Assembly: GCF_003846175.1 (NCBI RefSeq)
Contig: NZ_ML123056.1
Span: 1-64,000 of the forward strand
DNA length: 64,000 bases
Direction of reading: 5' to 3'
From: Streptomyces sp. ADI95-17
GTDB taxonomy: Bacteria > Actinomycetota > Actinomycetes > Streptomycetales > Streptomycetaceae
This document shows, in pieces, positions 23,984 to 32,595 of the stretch (position 1 is its first letter; each line of letters opens with the position of its first letter). Position numbers and translations under genes: made by a program. The notes beneath the pieces are model-generated. The model ran no database searches. It was not told where the DNA came from and was given only the letters and a program-made list of their open reading frames with translations.

Positions 23984-24450
23984 TCTTGGTGTTCGGCCGA
24001 GGCGGTCGGCCGTCGTGGCCGGGGCGGGCCGGAGGGGGCGCCGATCAAGGAAAAGGCCTGCCGGCTGTCCTGGCGAGCCTTATCGGGACTTCGGCGATGT
24101 ATTACGCGAACGGCTGGCGGCGATCCTGCGCTGAGGCGCGTGGAACACCGTCGATATTTCCGAAGCCTCCAACTGCGCCTGTCCTTTCACTCCGTGGCCG
24201 GAAAAATATCCTGCAGTGGTCACCGAATACTTTCGGGAAATCAATGAACGGCGGTCGCCGCGAGGGAATCGGTGGATCGGAATACGGGTGTCGTGAAGAC
24301 GAGTGGTGTGGATTCGGGTCGTGGTGCTTTGCGCATGGCGGTCATGCGTACGGTAATTTCGCCGGTAGAGCTTTGTATTTCTTACGGGTATGCCTTGCTG
24401 GCAGCCTCGGAGCGACGGTTTCTTGCGCCCCGTGCCCTGTGCCCTGTGTT
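23984..24450. other. Gene-free, lower-G+C stretch
   Basis: No gene is supported here. Base composition is less G+C-rich than the neighbours around 24160-24380, which may be a promoter-like or foreign segment. No promoter can be assigned with confidence. Confidence 0.35.
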
Positions 24451-24492
24451 TTATGACTTATGACTTATGGCTTATCGCTTACGCCTTACGGC
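24451..24492 (+). repeat. Heptanucleotide tandem array at the end of the ABC chimera
   Basis: Six units in register: TTATGAC, TTATGAC, TTATGGC, TTATCGC, TTACGCC, TTACGGC. The stop codon and last codons of the minus-strand ABC gene lie in the last two units. Confidence 0.75.
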
Positions 24493-25291
24493 CGGAACGG
24501 CGGTAGGCATGGGCCGCGTACGCGCCGAAGATCAGCAGCCAGACGACCGGCACCACGATGCCCGTCATGCTCGGCGCCTCGCCGTCCGTCGTGTTCCAGC
24601 CCAGCTCGCCGAAGCGGTAACCCGGCGTCCACTTGGCCACCGAAGCCATCCAGCCCGGAAACTCGGTGATCGGGAACCACAGCCCACCGACCAGCGCGAG
24701 CGCCAGGTTGCAGACGATGTTCGTGACGTTCGTGGTCTGGGACGAGAGCTGGTAGCCGTTGGCGATCCCGAGCATGGTGAACGGCAGCGAGCCGATCCAC
24801 AGCAGCAGCATCAGCACGACCCACTGCCAGGCATCCAGCCGCACACCATTGACGATCATGGCCGTGAGCAGGACGATCACGATCGCCGGCAGCACCATCA
24901 GCGAGCCGGTCACCGCACGCCCGAGGACCACCTGCGCCGGAGACAGCGGTGTGATCCGCAGCTGCCGCAGCCACCCCACGGCCTTGTCCTCGGCGACCGC
25001 CGTGCCCGAGCTGAGTCCGGCGCTCAGCGCACCGTACGCCGCCAGCCCCACCATCGCGGTCACGGCCCAGTCGTCCGTTCCGCCGGAGCCGCCGCCGACA
25101 TTGGTGAACATGATGTACATGAGCACCGCGCCGATGGCCGTCGACTTGCCCGCGCCGTTGCGACCGAGCAGGGCGACTCTCTCGCCTGGTCCGATGGTGA
25201 GATCAAGGCCGTCGACGGCGCGCACTGCACCGAACTCCTTGACAGCGCCGGTGAATTTAACCACCGGTATCGCCCCGTGTGTTGTTGTCAT
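24479..25291 (-). pseudogene. ABC transporter ATPase-permease chimera created by in-frame deletion
   Basis: The N-terminal 50 residues are an ABC-2 type drug exporter ATPase (VVKFTGAVKEFGAVRAVDGL, then Walker A LLGRNGAGKST). Straight after Walker A the frame continues as an ABC-2 permease that has lost its start (AVLMYIMFTNVGGGSGG, LRITPLSPAQVVLGRAVTGS, LWFPITEFPGWM). The Q-loop, signature and Walker B are all missing, so no ATPase can form. A deletion of about 1 kb joining two adjacent genes explains this, with the junction near 25130-25140. The permease half still has about five helices. Confidence 0.75.
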
Positions 25292-25590
25292 GATCGGAAC
25301 TCTAATGAGACGGCCGGGCATTCGGTAGAAAGAGATGTAGGAATTTCAGTCGTGCAGAACGCATCCTGTACCGGATGCCGTTACGGTGATCCGCGACTTC
25401 TTGTGGGGAATGGATCACCGTGCCCCGATTCACCGTGCGGTAGTTGGTGATTCCGCACAGCAGGAATGGGCGGGAGATCGATGGCCGGAAACGGCGTGCC
25501 GTGGTGAGCGCCGTGGTGAGCGCCGGGTGGCGGCTTCGCCGATGCACCGCAGCGCGATTCCGGGGCTGTCCGGCCGCCCCTGCGCGGTGG

Positions 25591-26154
25591 CTACTGTGCG
25601 GCCGCCGTGTGCGCGCTCTTCTTGCGGGCGCGGTAGGCGGCCGCCTTGATCTTGTTCCCGCAGGACTCCATGCCGCACCACTGCCGCCGCATCCCACGGG
25701 AGCGGTCGATGTAGATGCGGGTGCACTCGGGGTTGCCGCACTCCTTGAGCAGGGGTACGTCCGGCCCGCTCAGGAGCTCGACCGCCTGGCGCGCCACGGT
25801 GGACAGGGCTTCGTCCGGCGTCGCTTCCGTCCGGCGCCCCGAGGTGGTGAGCTGCGGTGCGGCGGGCGGTTTGCGCGCCGCACCGTTCAGCACGTCCAGG
25901 GCGTCGTCGGCGTACTCCTCACCGAGGCGGCGTGCCGTGACCAGTCGGTAGACGGCCTCCCGTACGGCGATCGCGCGGTCGACGTCGGCCCGGTCGCCGG
26001 GGGAGACCGCGTCGACGATGCCCGATTCCAGGTACCACGCCCTCAGCCGCTCCGGCGTCGCGAGCATTTCGAACCGCACCGAGCGCCGTGCCCGGAGTGT
26101 CGCGGCGAAGTCGAGCGCCGGATTTCCGCATACGAAGACATGTTCCAGATTCAC
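25591..26154 (-). CDS. CGNR zinc-finger regulator
   Basis: A 187-residue protein. The N-terminal ABATE-like domain begins NLEHVFVCGNPALDFAATL. The C-terminal zinc finger reads LLKECGNPECTRIYIDRSRG and MRRQWCGMESCGNKIKAAAY, with the CGNR-type cysteine set. It is probably a DNA-binding regulator. A GTG is chosen because the open frame upstream is basic sequence overlapping the ABC-F gene. The gene follows the ABC-F stop by one base, so the two are likely cotranscribed. Confidence 0.8.
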   Translation of the reverse strand: MNLEHVFVCGNPALDFAATLRARRSVRFEMLATPERLRAWYLESGIVDAVSPGDRADVDRAIAVREAVYRLVTARRLGEEYADDALDVLNGAARKPPAAPQLTTSGRRTEATPDEALSTVARQAVELLSGPDVPLLKECGNPECTRIYIDRSRGMRRQWCGMESCGNKIKAAAYRARKKSAHTAAAQ

Positions 26155-26155
26155 A

Positions 26156-27883
26156 TCACCATTCTGGCAGGTGACGATCGGGCGGGCAAGGCTCGTCACC
26201 GTGCGCGCGGCCGGAGCGCAGCCGGATCTCGCGGCCCTGCCAGCGTCTGCGCAGCCAGCGGTCGTGGCTGGCCAGGACGATTGCGCCGGGCCCGGTACCC
26301 AGGGCGGCCTCCAGCTCGTCGCACAGCCGAGGGGACAAGTGGTTCGTCGGCTCGTCGAGCAGCAGCAGCTCCGGCGGACGCGCCACCAGAAGCGCCAGCG
26401 CGAGCCGGCGGCGCTGACCGACCGACAGCTGACCGACCGGCTTGTCCAGGTCCGCCTCGTGCAGCAGCCCCAGCGAGCGCAGTGGGACCTTCTCCGCCCG
26501 CTCGGCGCCGAGCGAGCGCGCATAGGTCTCACGACCGGTCCGGTCGGGCCGGGAGAACACGGTGTCCTGGGCCAGCAGACCCACTGTCAGCCCCTGCCGC
26601 CGTCTCACATCGCCCTCGGCCGCCAGGCGCCCGGCGAGCACGGACAACAACGTCGACTTCCCCGCACCGTTGCCGCCCGTGACGAGGAGGCGTTCGGTCG
26701 CCGGTACGTCCAGTCGTGCGACGTCGAGCCTGCCCGGCACCCGCACATCGCGCAGGGAGACGAGGGAGATGGGGGAGTCGAGGGAGTCGAGGGAGTCGGG
26801 GGAGATGAGGGAGTCGACCGGCGGGTCCTCGGGGCGCGCGGTGACGGTCAGTGCGGTGCCGTGGAATCGCAGCGGCTGCGGCGGCTCGCCGGTCTGCCTG
26901 CGCTCCAGTCCGTCCAGCCGGCGCGTGGCATTGCGCACCCGTCGCGAGATCTGGCTCTGCACCCGCCCGGCGCGATGGCCGTAGCCCATCTTCTCGTTGT
27001 CGCGCCGCTCCCGGTCCGGCGCCACGAGGCGTGCGGTGACCCCGGCCGAGTGGCGCAGCGCCGACAGTTCTTCCTGCTCCTCGGCGTACCGCCGCTCCCA
27101 GCGCTCCCGCTCGGCGCGCTTCTCGTCCAGGTAGGCGCTGTAGTTGCCGCCGTAGCGGACCGGGCCGTCCACGGCAGGGTCGAGGTCGACCAGATCCGTG
27201 CAGACGGCGTCGAGGAAGGCCCGGTCGTGGCTGGCCACCACGACGACCCCGGGCAGACCGCGCACCTGCTCCTCCAGGAAGGCGGCGGCGCCGTCGTCGA
27301 GATGGTTGGTCGGCTCGTCCAGCAGCAGCGCCGAAGGGCGCCGGACCAGCAGCGCGGCCAGCGCCAGCCGGCCGCGCTGCCCGCCGGAGAGGGAGCCGAG
27401 CGTCCGGTCGTGCCGGAACGCGCCGAGGCCGAGCCCGTCGAGCACCATCGCGGCCCGCCGGTCGGCGTCCCAGGCCTCCCGGTCCTGGGCCTGTTCGAGT
27501 TGTCGGCCGTACGCGTCGAGCAGCTCGGCACAGTCGGGGGAGTCCTGCGGTACGTGGGCGAGCCGCTCGGTGAGACGTTCGAGTTCGGCCAGGTCGTCGC
27601 GGGCCTCGCGCAACGCCTCGTCCAGCACGTCGGCGATCGTCGACGCGTCGTCGAACGGCAACTCCTGGTGCAGAAAGCCCAGGTCGGCAGGGCGGGTGAT
27701 GCTCCCGGCATCGGGTTCGTCCACTCCGGCGAGCAGCCGCAGCAGTGTCGACTTGCCGACGCCGTTCTCCCCGATCAGCCCGATGCGGTGGCCGGGGGAG
27801 GCGGTGAGGGAGACGCCGTCGAGAACCCGCCTGGCTCCCAGGGTGCGGACGACGTCGTGGGCGAGCAGGGACGGTCGAGACAT
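26156..27883 (-). CDS. ABC-F family ATPase (second of tandem pair)
   Basis: A 575-residue twin-ATPase protein without membrane segments. The first cassette has GLIGENGVGKSTLLRLLAGV, signature LSGGQRGRLALAALL and LLLDEPTNHLDD. The second has VTGGNGAGKSTLLSVLAG, a variant signature LSVGQRRRLALALL and LLLDEPTNHLSP. The linker is charged (RERWERRYAEEQEELSAL). Before the second cassette, DSL repeats encoded by 9-bp units form a spacer. ABC-F proteins act on ribosomes and often give antibiotic resistance. The start is at MSRPSLLAHDV. Confidence 0.85.
   Translation of the reverse strand: MSRPSLLAHDVVRTLGARRVLDGVSLTASPGHRIGLIGENGVGKSTLLRLLAGVDEPDAGSITRPADLGFLHQELPFDDASTIADVLDEALREARDDLAELERLTERLAHVPQDSPDCAELLDAYGRQLEQAQDREAWDADRRAAMVLDGLGLGAFRHDRTLGSLSGGQRGRLALAALLVRRPSALLLDEPTNHLDDGAAAFLEEQVRGLPGVVVVASHDRAFLDAVCTDLVDLDPAVDGPVRYGGNYSAYLDEKRAERERWERRYAEEQEELSALRHSAGVTARLVAPDRERRDNEKMGYGHRAGRVQSQISRRVRNATRRLDGLERRQTGEPPQPLRFHGTALTVTARPEDPPVDSLISPDSLDSLDSPISLVSLRDVRVPGRLDVARLDVPATERLLVTGGNGAGKSTLLSVLAGRLAAEGDVRRRQGLTVGLLAQDTVFSRPDRTGRETYARSLGAERAEKVPLRSLGLLHEADLDKPVGQLSVGQRRRLALALLVARPPELLLLDEPTNHLSPRLCDELEAALGTGPGAIVLASHDRWLRRRWQGREIRLRSGRAHGDEPCPPDRHLPEW
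26753..26815 (+). repeat. 9-bp tandem array inside the ABC-F linker
   Basis: Seven units of the GAGGGAGTC type (GAGGGAGAT, GGGGGAGTC variants) in register. On the coding strand they give SLISP, DSL, DSL, DSP type residues. Confidence 0.7.
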
Positions 27884-27967
27884 GGTGGTCCACCTGATGT
27901 GATCAGTGCTGCGGCCCGCCGGGTGGTGTCCCACCTCGGGCGCGGGCCCGGTCGGCACATCAGCCGC

Positions 27968-29692
27968 TCACATCTCGGGCGTCCCTGTCTCCCGCATTCC
28001 CGCTGCGCGCGTCCCTGTCTCCCGCATTCCCGTTTCGCGCGTGCCTGTTTCGCGCGTTCCCGTCTCCGGCGCTCCGGTCTCCGTCAGCCCGCCGTCGGCC
28101 AGCCGCAGCCACCGGGCCACGCCGATCCGGGCGAGAAAACGCTCGTCGTGGCTGACCACCACGAACGCTCCCCGGTACGAGCCCAGCGCGCTCTCCAACT
28201 GGCCCGCGCTCACCAGGTCCAGGTTGTTCGTCGGCTCGTCCAGGAGCAGCAGCTGCGGAGCCGGTTCGGCGCACAGCACGCAGGCCAGCGTGGCGCGCAG
28301 CCGCTCGCCGCCGGACAGCACCCCGACCGGGAGATGGGCCCGGGGACCCCGGAAGAGGAAACGGGCGAGCAGATTCATCCGCTCCGCCTCTGTCCGGTGC
28401 GGTGCGGACGCGGTGAAGTTCTCCGCGACCGTACGGTCGAGATCCAGCAGGTCCAGCCGCTGCGAGAGGTAGGCGATCCGGCCGTCGGCCCGCTTGATCT
28501 GCCCGCCGTCCAGCTCCAGTTCGCCGTTGAGCAGCCGCAGCAGCGTGGTCTTCCCGGAGCCGTTGGAACCGGTCAGCGCGATGCGCTCGGGGCCCCGGAC
28601 GGACAGGTCGACACCTGCTTCGGCGAACAGGTCCCGGCCGCCGTGGCGTACCTGCATCCGCTCGCCGAGCACGAGTGTGCGTCCGGCCGGCACAACGGTG
28701 TCCGGCAGGTCCAGCGTGATGCGCTGCTCGTCGCGCAGGGCCCGCCCTGCCTCGTCCAGCCTGGCCTTGGCGTCGGAGACCCGGGACGAGTGCAACTGGC
28801 CGGACCGGCCTGCGGACTCCTGGGCGCCGCGCTTCATGTTCCCGGCGAAGATGCGTGGCAGGCCCGCGCTCTTGAGGTTGCGGGCGGCGTTGCTCGCGCG
28901 GCGCTCGGCGCGTTCGCGGGCCTGCTGCATCTCCCGCTTCTCCCGCTTCAGCTCCTGTTCGGCGTTGCGGATGTTCTTCTCGGCGACCTCCTGCTCGGCC
29001 CGCACCGCCTCTTCGTATTCGCTGAAGTTTCCGCCGTAGAAGCGCAGTTCGCCGCGTTCGAGTTCGGCGATGCGCTCCATCCGGTCCAGCAGTGCCCGGT
29101 CGTGGCTGACCAGCAGGAGGCAGCCGTTCCAGTCCTCCAGTACGTCGTAGAGCCGGTGGCGGGCGTCGAGATCGAGGTTGTTGGTCGGTTCGTCGAGCAG
29201 CAGTACGTCGGGCCGTTTCAGCAGCTGGGCCGCGAGACCGAGCGAGACGACCTGGCCTCCGCTGAGCGTGTTCAGGGTTCGGTCGAGGGCGAGACCGGTG
29301 AGGCCGAGCCGGTCCAGCTGGGCCCGGGTGCGTTCCTCGATGTCCCAGTCGTCGCCGATGACCGTGAAGTGTTCCTCGCCCACGTCCCCGGACTCCACTG
29401 CGTCCAGGGCCCGGATCACCGCGGCGACGCCCAGGACCTCGGCCACCGTGAGATCACCGGTGAGGGGAAGGCTCTGCGGGAGATGGCCGAGCGTGCCGCC
29501 CACGGACACGGACCCGGTGCCGGGCCGCAACTCGCCGGCGATCAGCTTGAGAAGGGTGCTCTTGCCGGAGCCGTTGGGCGCGACCAGGCCCGTCCGGCCG
29601 CTGCCCACGGCGAAGGACAGGTCGTCGAAGACCGGGGTGTCGTCGGGCCAGGCGAAGGAGAGGTTCGAGCAGATGATGGCGGCGTCGGACAT
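27968..29692 (-). CDS. ABC-F family ATPase (first of tandem pair)
   Basis: A 574-residue ABC-F protein. Cassette 1: GLVAPNGSGKSTLLKLIAGE, LSGGQVVSLGLAAQLL, LLLDEPTNNLDLD. Cassette 2: ALTGSNGSGKTTLLRLLNGE, LSGGERLRATLACVL, LLLDEPTNNLDLV. The long helical arm (EVAEKNIRNAEQELKREKRE) is the ribosome-facing P-site linker. The C-terminus is seven 5-residue repeats of ETGTR type. The start at MSDAAIICSN follows CGAGGT; a frame 33 codons longer is open and its ATG could be an alternative start or leader. It probably protects ribosomes from an antibiotic. Confidence 0.85.
   Translation of the reverse strand: MSDAAIICSNLSFAWPDDTPVFDDLSFAVGSGRTGLVAPNGSGKSTLLKLIAGELRPGTGSVSVGGTLGHLPQSLPLTGDLTVAEVLGVAAVIRALDAVESGDVGEEHFTVIGDDWDIEERTRAQLDRLGLTGLALDRTLNTLSGGQVVSLGLAAQLLKRPDVLLLDEPTNNLDLDARHRLYDVLEDWNGCLLLVSHDRALLDRMERIAELERGELRFYGGNFSEYEEAVRAEQEVAEKNIRNAEQELKREKREMQQARERAERRASNAARNLKSAGLPRIFAGNMKRGAQESAGRSGQLHSSRVSDAKARLDEAGRALRDEQRITLDLPDTVVPAGRTLVLGERMQVRHGGRDLFAEAGVDLSVRGPERIALTGSNGSGKTTLLRLLNGELELDGGQIKRADGRIAYLSQRLDLLDLDRTVAENFTASAPHRTEAERMNLLARFLFRGPRAHLPVGVLSGGERLRATLACVLCAEPAPQLLLLDEPTNNLDLVSAGQLESALGSYRGAFVVVSHDERFLARIGVARWLRLADGGLTETGAPETGTRETGTRETGMRETGTRAAGMRETGTPEM
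27981..28085 (+). repeat. 15-bp tandem array encoding the ABC-F C-terminus
   Basis: Seven units of 15 bases, for example GTCCCTGTCTCCCGC and ATTCCCGTTTCGCGC. On the coding strand each gives ETG-x-R or a variant. Confidence 0.75.
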
Positions 29693-29818
29693 GGAGATAC
29701 CTCGAATGAGACACGGGCAGGCGCAGAATGCTGCCCGGAACATGGAAGAAGGGGACGACTGAACGGCCACGACGGCGATGCTCCTGGGCATCGGCCGGTG
29801 GCCTGACAGGTCGGGGTC

Positions 29819-29848
29819 TCACCCCGAGATGTCGTCGTCACCCACCAT
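29819..29848 (-). CDS. Leader peptide ORF upstream of the ABC-F gene
   Basis: MVGDDDISG and stop, preceded by a strong GAGGAG site 7 bases upstream. Its last codons and stop lie in a small hairpin (CGGGGT-GAG-ACCCCG). A short well-translated ORF 127 bases before an ABC-F start fits antibiotic-responsive attenuation, as known for several resistance ABC-F genes. Expression is not shown. Confidence 0.4.
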   Translation of the reverse strand: MVGDDDISG

Positions 29849-29998
29849 GTCTGGTCTCCTCGATACGCGATCAACGCTTTCGCGAGCTTAACAGCAGCCC
29901 CTCGGCGGCCCCTCGCGGTTTTCCCGTCGAGCGGAGGGGATCGTACGAGAGGCGGGCCTGGGACAGGCCTGTCGGTGGGCGCGGGGCAGGCGCGGGGG

Positions 29999-30262
29999 TT
30001 ACAGGCCGAGGTCGGCGGCCAGGCAGGAGAAGGACATCCACGAGCCCTCCGGGTCGTACGCATCCCTCGCGGACTCGTTCGGCGAGGCCGGCCGCACCTC
30101 GACCATGTCCTGGTAGGGCACGCGCTCGGGCAGCTTCCCGAACCGTTCGTGCCGGGCCGCTGCCGCACTGTCCACCGTGATCTCGACGTCCGGGGTGTTC
30201 GCGGTGTTCGCGGCACCAGCAGTCTTCGCAGTACTCGCAGTGTCGGTGGTGACGGTGTTCAT
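29999..30262 (-). CDS. Small hypothetical protein with repeat-coded N-terminus
   Basis: 87 residues of unknown family. The N-terminus (TASTAKTAGAANTANTPD) comes from 9-bp tandem repeats. The C-terminal half reads RHERFGKLPERVPYQDMVEV and ARDAYDPEGSWMSFSCLAAD, which looks like a real conserved small protein. An operator-like palindrome 81 bases upstream is shared with the hydrolase/iminopeptidase promoter region, so the three may be coregulated. A precursor-peptide role cannot be excluded, but no modifying enzyme is next to it. Confidence 0.5.
   Translation of the reverse strand: MNTVTTDTASTAKTAGAANTANTPDVEITVDSAAAARHERFGKLPERVPYQDMVEVRPASPNESARDAYDPEGSWMSFSCLAADLGL
30194..30256 (+). repeat. 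9-bp tandem array at the start of the small hypothetical gene
   Basis: Seven units: GGTGTTCGC twice, then GGCACCAGC, AGTCTTCGC, AGTACTCGC, AGTGTCGGT, GGTGACGGT. They encode three-residue repeats (TAS, TAK, TAG, TAN). Confidence 0.65.
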
Positions 30263-30342
30263 GGCCGGACTCCGCTCGATCGGTTGCGGATCGCGCCGTA
30301 GCGCCGGGCTGATATCGCTGATACCAGAGTCACACCGGGTGC

Positions 30343-30364
30343 GTCACCTGTCAAACCGGTGACG
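30343..30364. promoter_or_regulatory. Operator-like palindrome (copy 1)
   Basis: GTCACCTGTCAAACCGGTGA plus CG. GTCACC and GGTGAC are inverted arms. A near-identical 22-base copy lies at 31496. It precedes the small hypothetical gene by 81 bases. Confidence 0.6.
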
Positions 30365-30380
30365 TGCCTGGGTGGTGCGG

Positions 30381-31441
30381 TCAGAAGCGGTCCACGTCGA
30401 TGACCGCCCGGGCGAAGTCGACAGGTGCTTCCTGCGGCAGGTTGTGGCCGATGCCCTTGAGGGTGCGGTGGTCGTAGGCGCCGGTGAACCTGTCGCGGTA
30501 CGAGGCGTCGCCGTCCGGTGCGGTGAAGGGGTCGAGCTCGGCGTCGAGGGCGATGGCAGGCACCTCGATCACCGGCCGCGCGGCGAGTTGCTTCTCGAAG
30601 CGGTCGTAACGGCGCTCCCCGTCGGCGAGGCTCAGCCGCCAGCGGTAGTTGTGGATCACGATGTCGGCGTAGTCGGGGTTCTCGAAGGACGCGGCCGTGC
30701 GCTCGAAGGTGGCGTCGTCGAAGTCCCAGGTCGGGGAGACGGTGTCCCATACGAGCCGGTTCAGGTCGCGCCGTTTCATCGGGTCCGCCATGGCCTTTCG
30801 GCCCCGCTCCGTGGCGAAGTAGTACTGGTACCACCAGGCGTGCTCGGCCGCGGGCGGCAGCGGCTCCAGGTTCATCGCGAGGTTCGTCACGAGGTAGCCG
30901 CCCCCCGACACCAGGGCCTTGCAGCGTTCCGGCCGGAGCGCCGCGATGATGTCGGCGGTCCTCGCCCCCAGTCGAAGCCCGCGAGCACCGCCTTCTCGAT
31001 CTTGAGGGCGTCCATCAGGGCGATGACGTCGAGCGCGACCGCCGACTGCTGGGCGTTGCGGAAGGTGCGGGCGGAGAGGAAGCGTGTCGTGCCGTGGCCC
31101 CGGAGGTGGGGGACGATCACGCGGTACCCCTCCGCCGCCAGCAGCGGGGCAACGTCGACGAAGCTGTGGATGTCGTAGGGCCAGCCGTGCAGGCAGATGA
31201 CCACGGGGCCGTGGACGGGGCCGGCTTCGGCGTAGCCGACGTTCAGCAGACCGGACCTGACCTGCTTCAGGGCGGCGAACGACGTGTGTGAACCGGGGGC
31301 GGCCGTGGGTGCGACCGATGTTCCGGCCCCGTTCTGCGCGGCGGCGGACGCGGGCGGGGCGACTGCCAGGCCCGTCAGGGAGGCGGCTGCCGTGCCGGTG
31401 CCCAGTCCCATGGCCTTGCTGAAGGTGCGCCTGTTGATCAT
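30381..31441 (-). pseudogene. Exported epoxide hydrolase-like alpha/beta hydrolase, frameshifted
   Basis: The first frame (from 31441) encodes a TAT signal (INRRTFSKAMGLG), the oxyanion motif LHGWPYDIHSF and the elbow LAGFDWG, then goes wrong. The second frame resumes with ARTADIIAALRPERCKALVS and runs to a proper end (LKGIGHNLPQEAP histidine). The break is at a run of five C (30965-30969); one more base would restore GFDWGARTA. It is either a recent single-base loss or an assembly error. Otherwise the gene is complete at about 353 residues. Confidence 0.75.
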
Positions 31442-31495
31442 TCGAAACCCTCTGTGCGAGCCGAAGTGCAGACGCCGAACTGTCCCACGCGATTC

Positions 31496-31517
31496 GTCAC
31501 CAGCCAAACAGGTGACG
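31496..31517. promoter_or_regulatory. Operator-like palindrome (copy 2)
   Basis: GTCACCAGCCAAACAGGTGA plus CG, matching the copy at 30343. It lies between the divergent hydrolase (55 bases away) and proline iminopeptidase (74 bases away) genes. Confidence 0.6.
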
Positions 31518-31590
31518 CGGTCGACCCGTGTGTATGGTGTCCGGCTTGTGTCTCGACGAAATCGACGAACTCGACGAAGGAGAACCGGAC

Positions 31591-32550
31591 ATGACGGCCC
31601 CGTACCCGCCGATCGATCCCTATGAGCATGGAATGCTCGACACCGGCGACGGCAACCTCATCTACTGGGAGACCTGTGGAAACCCCGACGGAAAGCCCGC
31701 TCTCGTCGTCCACGGAGGTCCCGGTTCGGGCTGCTCGGCGGCCCCGCGCAAGTCCTTCGACCCGGAGCGCTACCGGATCATCCTGTTCGATCAGCGGGGC
31801 TGCGGCCGGAGCACACCCCATGCCGCCGACCACACCACCGACATGACGCTCAACACCACCGAGCACCTGATTGCCGACATGGAGCAGCTGCGCGAACACC
31901 TCGGTGTCGACCGGTGGTTGTTGTTCGGCAGCTCCTGGGGTTCCACGCTCAGCCTCGCGTACGCCGAGCGGTACCCGGAGCGGGTGTCGGAGATCGTCCT
32001 CGCCGCTGTCACCAGCACCCGCCGCAGTGAGATCGACTGGCTCTACCGGGGCGCGGGCCGGTTCTTCCCGGAGGCGTGGGAGCGATTCCGGGACGGTGTC
32101 CCCGAGGCCGACCGCGGCGGCGACCTCCTCGGGGCGTACGCACGTCTCATGGGCGACCCCGACCCGGAGGTACGGGCCAAGGCCGCGACCGACTGGTGCG
32201 CCTGGGAGGACGCGGTCCTCTCCGCGGAGCCGAACGGCAAGCCCAACCCGTACGGCGGCAGGCCGCCCCGGGCCATGCTGGCGCTGGTACGGATCTGCTC
32301 GCACTACTTCTCCCAAGGGGCCTGGCTGGAGGAGGGGCAGCTGATCCGCGACGCGGGCCGCCTGGCCGGCATCCCCGGCGTACTGATCCACGGCCGCCTC
32401 GACATCAGCGGACCGCTCGACACGGCCTGGGAACTCGCCCACGCCTGGCCCGGCTCGGAACTCGTGGTCATCGAGGACTCCGGGCACAAGGGAAGCGCCG
32501 CCATGAGCGCTGCCCTGTACACGGCGTTCGATCGGTTCGCACAACGGTAG
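31591..32550 (+). CDS. pip: Proline iminopeptidase
   Basis: A 319-residue cytosolic alpha/beta hydrolase that removes N-terminal proline. Family marks are LVVHGGPGSGCS (oxyanion region), ILFDQRGCGRSTPHA, the nucleophile elbow LFGSSWGSTLSLAYAERYPE and the late histidine VIEDSGHKGS. The ATG at MTAPYPPIDPY follows GAAGGAGAA and matches the family start; the longer frame adds an acidic leader. Divergent to the frameshifted hydrolase with a shared operator-like site. Confidence 0.9.
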   Translation: MTAPYPPIDPYEHGMLDTGDGNLIYWETCGNPDGKPALVVHGGPGSGCSAAPRKSFDPERYRIILFDQRGCGRSTPHAADHTTDMTLNTTEHLIADMEQLREHLGVDRWLLFGSSWGSTLSLAYAERYPERVSEIVLAAVTSTRRSEIDWLYRGAGRFFPEAWERFRDGVPEADRGGDLLGAYARLMGDPDPEVRAKAATDWCAWEDAVLSAEPNGKPNPYGGRPPRAMLALVRICSHYFSQGAWLEEGQLIRDAGRLAGIPGVLIHGRLDISGPLDTAWELAHAWPGSELVVIEDSGHKGSAAMSAALYTAFDRFAQR

Positions 32551-32595
32551 GGCGGCGGCAACACCTGGGTACGCGAGCGGGTGCGTACCCGCGCA

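Noticed and set aside
26018..29806. A 1262-codon open frame on the plus strand
   Set aside because: It lies opposite the two ABC-F genes and the CGNR gene and is an antisense shadow caused by high G+C; its product has no domain pattern.
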